From positions 1 through 20,194 of the forward strand of contig SKXH01000076.1 of NCBI GenBank assembly GCA_007128495.1: a DNA stretch of 20,194 nucleotides, read 5' to 3'. The notes beneath the pieces are model-generated. The model was not told where the DNA came from. It saw nothing but the letters and a program-made list of their open reading frames with translations, and did no database searches. How positions within the stretch are numbered: the first letter of the stretch is position 1; the number at the start of each line of letters is the position of its first letter. Made by a program: the position numbers and the translations under genes. Below, piece by piece: positions 14,986-20,194 of this stretch. The DNA comes from Bacteroidota bacterium. GTDB lineage: Bacteria > Bacteroidota > Ignavibacteria > T3Sed10-11.

Positions 14986-15133
14986 AGAAAATTATTTCAG
15001 GTGAATGATTTGATATGTTGATAACATAAAAAACTGTTTTCACCGAATCAATAGATACTTTTCGGCGGGATTTCTTAATCGCTACCACTTCTGTAAAATA
15101 TTATACAGCCGGTGAATCTTATACACACAATGA

Positions 15134-15325
15134 TTACAATACCCTGCGTTCTTTCATATCCCGAATAACAACAGTTAAATATAACACAATGCCGATAACT
15201 ATACTTACCTGTCCGAAAGAAAGAAATAATGTAAGTGACCCGGGCCCTGTGAAAAATACGGCAAATATTGCAAGAAACAATCCGAGTATTATAAAAACTT
15301 TCGCTGCTGTAAGGAGATATTTCAT
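15134..15325 (-). CDS. Small two-helix membrane protein after the NrfH-like gene
   Basis: A 63-aa protein with two hydrophobic helices (about 8-26 and 33-54) joined by a short FTGPGSLT loop, ending in a basic tail (RDMKERRVL). The start ATG at 15325 is chosen over a longer frame that would overlap the NrfH-like gene, because GGAAGGG lies about 9 nt upstream and the ATG begins 2 bp after the upstream stop. Co-transcribed with nrfA and the NrfH-like gene. No known family recognised; it may be an accessory subunit or assembly factor for the membrane quinol-oxidising module. Confidence 0.75.
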   Translation of the reverse strand: MKYLLTAAKVFIILGLFLAIFAVFFTGPGSLTLFLSFGQVSIVIGIVLYLTVVIRDMKERRVL

Positions 15326-15327
15326 AG

Positions 15328-16062
15328 CTATCGCCCTTCCGTATAAGTTACAACCGGATAATAGCGCTGCTGCATCGAGGGATGCACATTCCCGTGACAA
15401 CGCATGCAGGATATTTTATCGTCGAGAATTCGTTCGTGCAATGATCGATGCAACTCAACTGATTCATATTTTTCGCCGCCTATATGGCAATTGAGACAAT
15501 TGGCATTCGGAAAAGCACCGCGGAATCGGATCGGCCGGTCATATAATCCTGTCACCCTTCCGTACAGGTGCCGCAATCCGTCCATTTTGGATTGCACTGT
15601 TCCGGCAACTCCGTATCCGGTATGACAGCTGTAACATTGATGGTCGTTCACCCAGTTATTCCTGAAATGCTTTGCTGCCAATGTATTGGATTCGCGGTTG
15701 AACATCATATCCGCACCGAACGGATGCATCTGGTGACAATCCATACACGAATTGACATCTTTGAATTCCTCAAGCGAAAAATATGTTCCGCCGAACATTA
15801 CAAATGCCGGCAGCATAAATAATGCAATAAAGTAGAGCCACTTCCGTCCTGCATCGATCTCCTGGTGCTGTCGGAAAAACTGCAAATAAATGATCAATAT
15901 TAACGAAGCAAACGCGGCAAGTATAGTGGCAATCCGCACAATATCGGTAAATGTAGTGCCAACGGCCGGATGTCCGATTTCGGATAACGGCCGGTCTGCA
16001 TACAAAGTTGCAACACCGATGAAAAGAAACAATCCTGTTATAACGAAGCTGCGCAATCTCAT
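15328..16062 (-). CDS. nrfH: NrfH/NapC-like tetraheme membrane quinol dehydrogenase
   Basis: A 244-aa protein that should pass electrons from the quinone pool to NrfA. A signal-like helix (about 5-22) and two further hydrophobic helices (about 41-62 and 75-93) precede four heme sites: CMDCH (106-110), CYSCH (143-147), CLNCH (189-193) and CMRCH (219-223). The last site reads CMRCHGNVHPS, much like the CxxCHGDVHPG end of NrfH. Usual NrfH proteins are about 150-190 aa with one membrane helix, so the N-terminus here is extended. It follows nrfA with a 4-bp overlap (16059-16062), the reverse of the common nrfH-nrfA order. It may belong to a divergent NapC/NrfH branch. Confidence 0.82.
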   Translation of the reverse strand: MRLRSFVITGLFLFIGVATLYADRPLSEIGHPAVGTTFTDIVRIATILAAFASLILIIYLQFFRQHQEIDAGRKWLYFIALFMLPAFVMFGGTYFSLEEFKDVNSCMDCHQMHPFGADMMFNRESNTLAAKHFRNNWVNDHQCYSCHTGYGVAGTVQSKMDGLRHLYGRVTGLYDRPIRFRGAFPNANCLNCHIGGEKYESVELHRSLHERILDDKISCMRCHGNVHPSMQQRYYPVVTYTEGR

Positions 16063-17393
16063 CGTCCGGCTACCCCCCTTCCATCTAGAGCGCGCCGTGC
16101 TTTTTCGTGTGCCTGATGTGCAAAGTCGATCGATTCACCGAGAGCTTCAAGTGCTTTCTGCGGGTTATGCCATCCGATGCTGTTTTCTGCTTTTACATAC
16201 TGCCAGCGCAGATGTGCGCTGGTATATGACTGACGTGCTTCGAATAATAAATCCTGATCGACACCACTTGCATTCTTAGCTTCTTCAAGAACATCGAGCG
16301 CCGCAAGCATTGCATCTTCAGCCCGGCTTCGCATACGAAGGGTCCGCTCCTGAGCTGCATGTACTCTTCCTTCAAGATACTCCGCCGTCTGATTGTGACA
16401 CTGCTGGCATGTTTCTTCAATGTACTTTAACGGACTTGTGATGTGGTGCGAGATTTCTTTCCGGCCATCGACTTCAACCACCGGCATATGACAATCTGCA
16501 CAACTTACATCATTGGTTTGATGGGTACCGCCCTGAAACATTTCAAATTCCGGGTGCTGAATAATACGCAGCGGCACATCGACATCGGGATGACGATAAT
16601 CGTAAAAACCGGTTTCTGCATATTGCTCCATATCGGTAAACCGGTAATCCCAGTACCGCTCCATATCTTCCGGGTCGAATCCTTCATCCCACGGGAAGAT
16701 GACCTTTCGATTTTCGGGATCTGGATGAAAGTAATATTCAACATGACATTGCGCGCACACCATCGAGCGCATATCATTGCGGCTTAACTCTTCAACAAGC
16801 GTGCCGCGTCGCTCAAGTGCTTCTTTTAATGCCGGACGCGTAATCCTGAGATCCATCGTTTCGGGGTGATGACAATCGCTGCATGATATTGAGGCATGTT
16901 CTACGTCCATATACGGATGCTCATCATGGCTCTCGATCTCCGCATCGATGTCCATATATTCATCCATCGGGGTTGTATAATAAGCATCTCCCATTTCTTC
17001 CATAAGACGTGGTGCATCGGCCGATTTACACGTAAAACATGTGACAAATTTCGGTGAGCGCTCAATTGAAAGCATATCTTTCATAGCCCAGTAATGACCG
17101 CGTGCACGCTTATAATCAAGACCATAACCGGTACCTCCGAATATTCTTACTAATTGCGGATATCGTTCCACATATGAATAATTATAGGATCCGCCGTATT
17201 CAGTCTCCTCCATCTCCTTGGTTCTCATAAAGGTTTCGTACTGAAACGGGTAGAATTCGCCAAATCGAGCCGGATCGGTCTCATCTTCACTCAGCGGCTC
17301 GGGCGGTTCCTCTGCGGGTTCGCAACCGGTCGCTCCTAACAGAATCATAATAAGGAATGTAAATATACAAGAGTGTCTTGGTTCTATTGTCAT
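16059..17393 (-). CDS. nrfA: Pentaheme ammonia-forming cytochrome c nitrite reductase
   Basis: A 444-aa periplasmic enzyme that reduces nitrite to ammonium with six electrons. It has a lipoprotein-type signal (hydrophobic stretch ending LLGATGC, C24), so it is probably membrane-tethered. The active-site heme has the lysine-ligand motif CFTCK (119-123); the other four are CSDCH (171-175), CAQCH (213-217), CADCH (298-302) and CQQCH (329-333). RARGHYWA (97-103) and CAQCHVEYYF supply the conserved active-site Arg and Tyr, and GGTHQTNDVSCADCH the distal histidine region. Length is normal. Start ATG at 17393 with GGAG 7 nt upstream. First gene of the nrf operon, divergent from ispE. Confidence 0.95.
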   Translation of the reverse strand: MTIEPRHSCIFTFLIMILLGATGCEPAEEPPEPLSEDETDPARFGEFYPFQYETFMRTKEMEETEYGGSYNYSYVERYPQLVRIFGGTGYGLDYKRARGHYWAMKDMLSIERSPKFVTCFTCKSADAPRLMEEMGDAYYTTPMDEYMDIDAEIESHDEHPYMDVEHASISCSDCHHPETMDLRITRPALKEALERRGTLVEELSRNDMRSMVCAQCHVEYYFHPDPENRKVIFPWDEGFDPEDMERYWDYRFTDMEQYAETGFYDYRHPDVDVPLRIIQHPEFEMFQGGTHQTNDVSCADCHMPVVEVDGRKEISHHITSPLKYIEETCQQCHNQTAEYLEGRVHAAQERTLRMRSRAEDAMLAALDVLEEAKNASGVDQDLLFEARQSYTSAHLRWQYVKAENSIGWHNPQKALEALGESIDFAHQAHEKARRALDGRGVAGR

Positions 17394-17547
17394 CTTCCTA
17401 CTCCGTTAATGAATGGCTCTTGATGGTAAGAGATAAAAGCTATAAATATTCTTGATAAGATAAATAATAACACATAGTATGTCAAGTATGAATTTTGAGC
17501 AGCTTTTGTTATATTATAGAGTAAGGACCGTAAACAATTGTAAAAAA

Positions 17548-18447
17548 ATGCAGCAACCAACTACAACATCGCTCCGCGCATATGCAAAGATCAACTTTGG
17601 CTTGCATATATTAAGAAAGCGTACCGACGGATATCATGATATCGAGACAATATTCCACAGGATCAATATATTCGATATTGTTACTGTGAAACGGATCGAT
17701 ACAGAACGTATAACAATTGAATGTACTCATCCGGAAATCCCCAAGGACAACACCAATTTATGTTATAAAGCTGCCGATCTATTTTATTCGGAAATAGGGC
17801 ACAACAAGGAATTGAGGATTATTGTTGAGAAAAATATTCCCGTCGGTGCGGGACTTGGCGGCGGCAGTTCCGATGCAGCCGCGGTATTGCGTGCGTGTAA
17901 TATGCTTTACGGTTATCCGCTCGACGACACGGCGTTGGGTCGTCTGTCATCACGCATCGGGTCGGATGTTCCCTACTTCCTGCAATCCGGCAGTGCATAT
18001 GCAACCGGCCGCGGCGAGATACTCGATTATTTTGATCTTGAACTTCCGTACTGGATCGTGCTTGTCTATCCCCGCATCCACATAGAAACAAAATGGGCGT
18101 ATCAATCATACACACCGAACCGGAATGTAAAAGATATTGATCTAAAATCACTCGTCAGGGAAAATATAACACGGCCGCGATCGTGGGTTAATACGCTCCG
18201 GAACGATTTCGAACCGGTCGTATTTCACGAATATCCCGTCGTTATGCGGGTAAAAGAAGCGTTGATCAAAGGAGGGGCCGATTTTGCGCTTATGTCGGGG
18301 AGCGGCTCAAGTGTATTCGGGTTATATCAGGATGAAAGCTATGCGAAGGAAATCGCCGCTTCACTATCGGCCTCCTATGATGTATGGATAACCCCGCCTT
18401 TCTTCAAACGGGAACCTTTAATCTCTGAGCGGAAGGCAGATGCATAG
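17548..18447 (+). CDS. ispE: 4-diphosphocytidyl-2-C-methyl-D-erythritol kinase
   Basis: A GHMP kinase (299 aa from this start) of the MEP isoprenoid pathway; it phosphorylates CDP-methylerythritol. Visible blocks are LRAYAKINFGLHILRKRTDGYH at the N-terminus, the ATP-binding VGAGLGGGSSDAAAVLRACN, GSDVPYFL, and the C-terminal MSGSGSSVFGLY. The frame is open from an ATG at 17479, but the extra 23 residues are unlike the family. The ATG at 17548, a few codons before the first conserved block, fits better; it has an A-rich leader and no clear Shine-Dalgarno. Its product supplies precursors to the carotenoid pathway, but the genes are far apart and not co-transcribed. The 3' end overlaps the next gene by 8 bp. 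Confidence 0.93.
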   Translation: MQQPTTTSLRAYAKINFGLHILRKRTDGYHDIETIFHRINIFDIVTVKRIDTERITIECTHPEIPKDNTNLCYKAADLFYSEIGHNKELRIIVEKNIPVGAGLGGGSSDAAAVLRACNMLYGYPLDDTALGRLSSRIGSDVPYFLQSGSAYATGRGEILDYFDLELPYWIVLVYPRIHIETKWAYQSYTPNRNVKDIDLKSLVRENITRPRSWVNTLRNDFEPVVFHEYPVVMRVKEALIKGGADFALMSGSGSSVFGLYQDESYAKEIAASLSASYDVWITPPFFKREPLISERKADA

Positions 18448-20194
18448 ATTGAGTAAAGTAATAATTCATTCTCTAATAACGGGATTTATTTGCCTTTTCG
18501 GTATACAGGGTTTTGCGTTTGTTCAGGATGAAATTCCGTTTCAGGAAGAAGAAGAGGCCGATACAAACGATGTGACCGAAGAACTTGATGAACCTATTCG
18601 TGTTTTGGTTATACCGGATATGGGATCGATGCAGGATCCGCGGCTGCCGTCATTCACCTATCTCGAGCACTTGCGTCTGGAATATACAACGTCTATCGAT
18701 AACCTTGTTGAATTCCCCGGCATGTACGTACGCGACAAAGGTGCAGTCGGTCAGCCGCACGAGATTACCGCATTCGGCACCGGCTGGCGTTCGGTTGGGG
18801 TAATGATCGACGGTCGACCTGTAAACGATCCGATGACCGGGGTGTATGATTTCAATTTGTTTGCAACGGAATTTATAGGTGATATCGAATATCTCCCTCC
18901 TTCACGTTCATTTTTGTACCAGCGTAATGCAGTAGGGGCGGCATTTAATTTTACTACACAGAACTATATCGCTCCTTCTCCGTATACGAAACTCAGATAC
19001 AGCGAGGGGCCGCATAATTATTCACAAACCGACGTCATCTTAAGTCAGGATATTGCACCCGGTATAAACTTCATGGCCGGATTACAGCGACAGTTCTTCG
19101 GACGTGCGGAACCGCGTACGGATTTCCGCGGGAGATTTCCTAATATGAACTACCGGAACCACAATTATCGCTCAAAAGTACGATGGAATTTACAGGAATT
19201 GCTTAACATTGCCGCTTCATATTCCTATACAAATATAAATACCGGACTCAGCGGCGGTATCGACGTGTTTGTCACACCTCCTGAAGATATATTCGATCAG
19301 CTTGAAGCAGAGGTGCGAACATTACGTGCATTTCAACGGGTGAAGCGACACGACCTTCATGTATCTGCCAGTGCTCAATTGCTGCCCGATTCGCTCGACA
19401 CAAGCAATCTGACCGCATACTATTCAAATCATTTGCGCGAATATCGTGAACAGGATCGCGGTACATCCGCCCTTGATACGCTTGCGTACATCAACGATTA
19501 TCGAACACTCTTCAGCGGAGTTGATCTTAAACAATGGTTTACCGTCGGGCCCGTACGTTTTCACGCGGGCGGCACATTTCAGGATAACCATATTACCGAG
19601 AGTGAAAAGACCGGCAAACACAATGAGCGTGAAGTCAGCACATTCTTCCGTTCAATTTTTGAGCCGTTCCCGCAGATAACCGCAAATATTATGCTTCGGG
19701 GTGATTGGCTGCGAGGCACGAACTATACTTCTTATGGTGCCGACCTCACGCTGACACCGCTTGAAGAAATTTCGATTAAGGGAGGCGGTGCACACACGTA
19801 CCGCCATCCCTCATTACAGGAACTACACTGGCAGGATTCAACGATAACACGTCCGGCATTTCTTGTAGCCGAAACGCATAATATGCTCTTTGCCGAAGTG
19901 ACGCTGGAACCTTTATCACAATTGAAGTTTACCGCGGGGGGAATGTACCGTAAGATAACAGATCCGATTATTTATGAACAGGGCGAGATATCGCGAACCT
20001 TTCCGGATATAATTATTCAACAGGGAGATTACGCCGAAACGTACACGGCATACGTACAGGGACGGTATCAATTAGGGAAATTTACATTCGAGAGCATGCT
20101 CAACGCGTATAGAATTATTGAAGATGGTGAACGAATAAAACGTCTGCCTGATATCGATATCGGTTCATCGGTAAAATTCCGCGGAGAATTGTTC
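18440..20194 (+). CDS. TonB-dependent receptor-like outer-membrane protein, C-terminus cut by window edge
   Basis: The frame is open from an ATG at 18440 to the window end (585 codons). GGAAGG lies just upstream and the start overlaps the ispE stop by 8 bp. A signal peptide (hydrophobic stretch ending FGIQGFA, about residue 27) is followed by an acidic segment (QEEEEADTNDVTEELDE). A plug-like domain comes next: VRDKGAVGQPHEITAFGTGWRSVGVMIDGRPVNDPMTGVYDFNLFATEFIGDIEYL, with the VMIDGRPVND motif of TonB-receptor plugs. The rest alternates aromatic and polar strands, as in a beta-barrel (SKVRWNLQELLNIAASYSYTN and similar). No carboxypeptidase-like N-terminal domain and no clear TonB box are seen. 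The cargo cannot be predicted. A porin-like relative without TonB coupling is possible. Confidence 0.85.
   Translation, partial: MHRLSKVIIHSLITGFICLFGIQGFAFVQDEIPFQEEEEADTNDVTEELDEPIRVLVIPDMGSMQDPRLPSFTYLEHLRLEYTTSIDNLVEFPGMYVRDKGAVGQPHEITAFGTGWRSVGVMIDGRPVNDPMTGVYDFNLFATEFIGDIEYLPPSRSFLYQRNAVGAAFNFTTQNYIAPSPYTKLRYSEGPHNYSQTDVILSQDIAPGINFMAGLQRQFFGRAEPRTDFRGRFPNMNYRNHNYRSKVRWNLQELLNIAASYSYTNINTGLSGGIDVFVTPPEDIFDQLEAEVRTLRAFQRVKRHDLHVSASAQLLPDSLDTSNLTAYYSNHLREYREQDRGTSALDTLAYINDYRTLFSGVDLKQWFTVGPVRFHAGGTFQDNHITESEKTGKHNEREVSTFFRSIFEPFPQITANIMLRGDWLRGTNYTSYGADLTLTPLEEISIKGGGAHTYRHPSLQELHWQDSTITRPAFLVAETHNMLFAEVTLEPLSQLKFTAGGMYRKITDPIIYEQGEISRTFPDIIIQQGDYAETYTAYVQGRYQLGKFTFESMLNAYRIIEDGERIKRLPDIDIGSSVKFRGELF

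Noticed and set aside
14449..15004. Plus-strand open frames of 62-108 codons in the 14.4-15.0 kb gap
   Set aside because: They lie over the structured leader or antisense to the cytochrome remnant, have no Shine-Dalgarno and no recognisable family signature.
17394..17547. FNR/CRP-like site in the nrfA-ispE divergent region (TTGAT half-sites near 17420 and 17452)
   Set aside because: Only half-sites are present and no second arm ATCAA occurs at the right spacing. The region must hold both promoters, but I cannot place them reliably.
17479..17547. Upstream ATG start for ispE adding 23 residues
   Set aside because: The added residues do not resemble the IspE N-terminus, and no Shine-Dalgarno supports the ATG at 17479. 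The start at 17548 places the conserved AYAKIN block at the usual distance.

Overview
This window looks like part of a chromosome from a free-living Gram-negative bacterium. It encodes a TonB-type outer-membrane receptor, a lipoprotein pentaheme nitrite reductase and a fused CrtYc/CrtYd lycopene cyclase. Together with a carotenoid cluster of the salinixanthin/myxol-glycoside type, this suggests the Bacteroidota/Rhodothermota/Ignavibacteriota (FCB) side of the tree. That placement is inference; no rRNA or tRNA gene is present to anchor it. Base composition looks even and moderately AT-rich, and coding density is high except around 14.2-15.1 kb.

Layout. (1) 1-3976, all minus strand: a trehalose island read leftward as cysteine-less DUF1858/ScdA_N-like small protein, otsA, otsB, a DUF5752-type protein with an internal duplication, and a TreT-like trehalose glycosyltransferase cut by the window edge. 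Two different routes to trehalose therefore sit in one cluster. (2) 4125-4586, plus: a YacP/NYN-type RNase-like protein. (3) 4653-12109, plus: eight tightly packed or overlapping genes, crtI - crtB - exported protein of unknown role - crtYcd - crtD-like desaturase - PlsC-like acyltransferase - family 2 glycosyltransferase (CruG-like) - cruF. The set predicts a monocyclic carotenoid (gamma-carotene route) that is hydrated at C-1', desaturated at 3',4', glycosylated and then acylated. (4) 14166-12089, minus: a carboxymuconolactone-decarboxylase-like protein, mobA, a short membrane protein and an ECF-T-like/THEP1-type NTPase gene. The last two look truncated or decayed.

(5) 14197-14640 is non-coding and the most interesting stretch. 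On the minus strand, upstream of the mobA operon, I read a TATAAT-like box, a long hairpin, a compact fold strongly resembling the 3' part of the molybdenum-cofactor (Moco) RNA motif, and a 13-bp terminator hairpin with a T-run. An 11-nt segment of the putative aptamer is perfectly complementary to the terminator loop and 3' arm, which gives a mutually exclusive antiterminator. Between this leader and the first gene lie four copies of a 15-bp near-palindrome arranged as nested inverted repeats (219 bp, MITE-like or operator array). (6) 14687-14985, minus: a broken small cytochrome with two CxxCH motifs. (7) 17393-15134, minus: nrfA, a four-heme NrfH-like quinol dehydrogenase and a 63-aa two-helix membrane protein. 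(8) 17548 to the right edge, plus: ispE (an isoprenoid precursor enzyme, which also feeds carotenoids) overlapping a TonB-dependent receptor that runs off the window.
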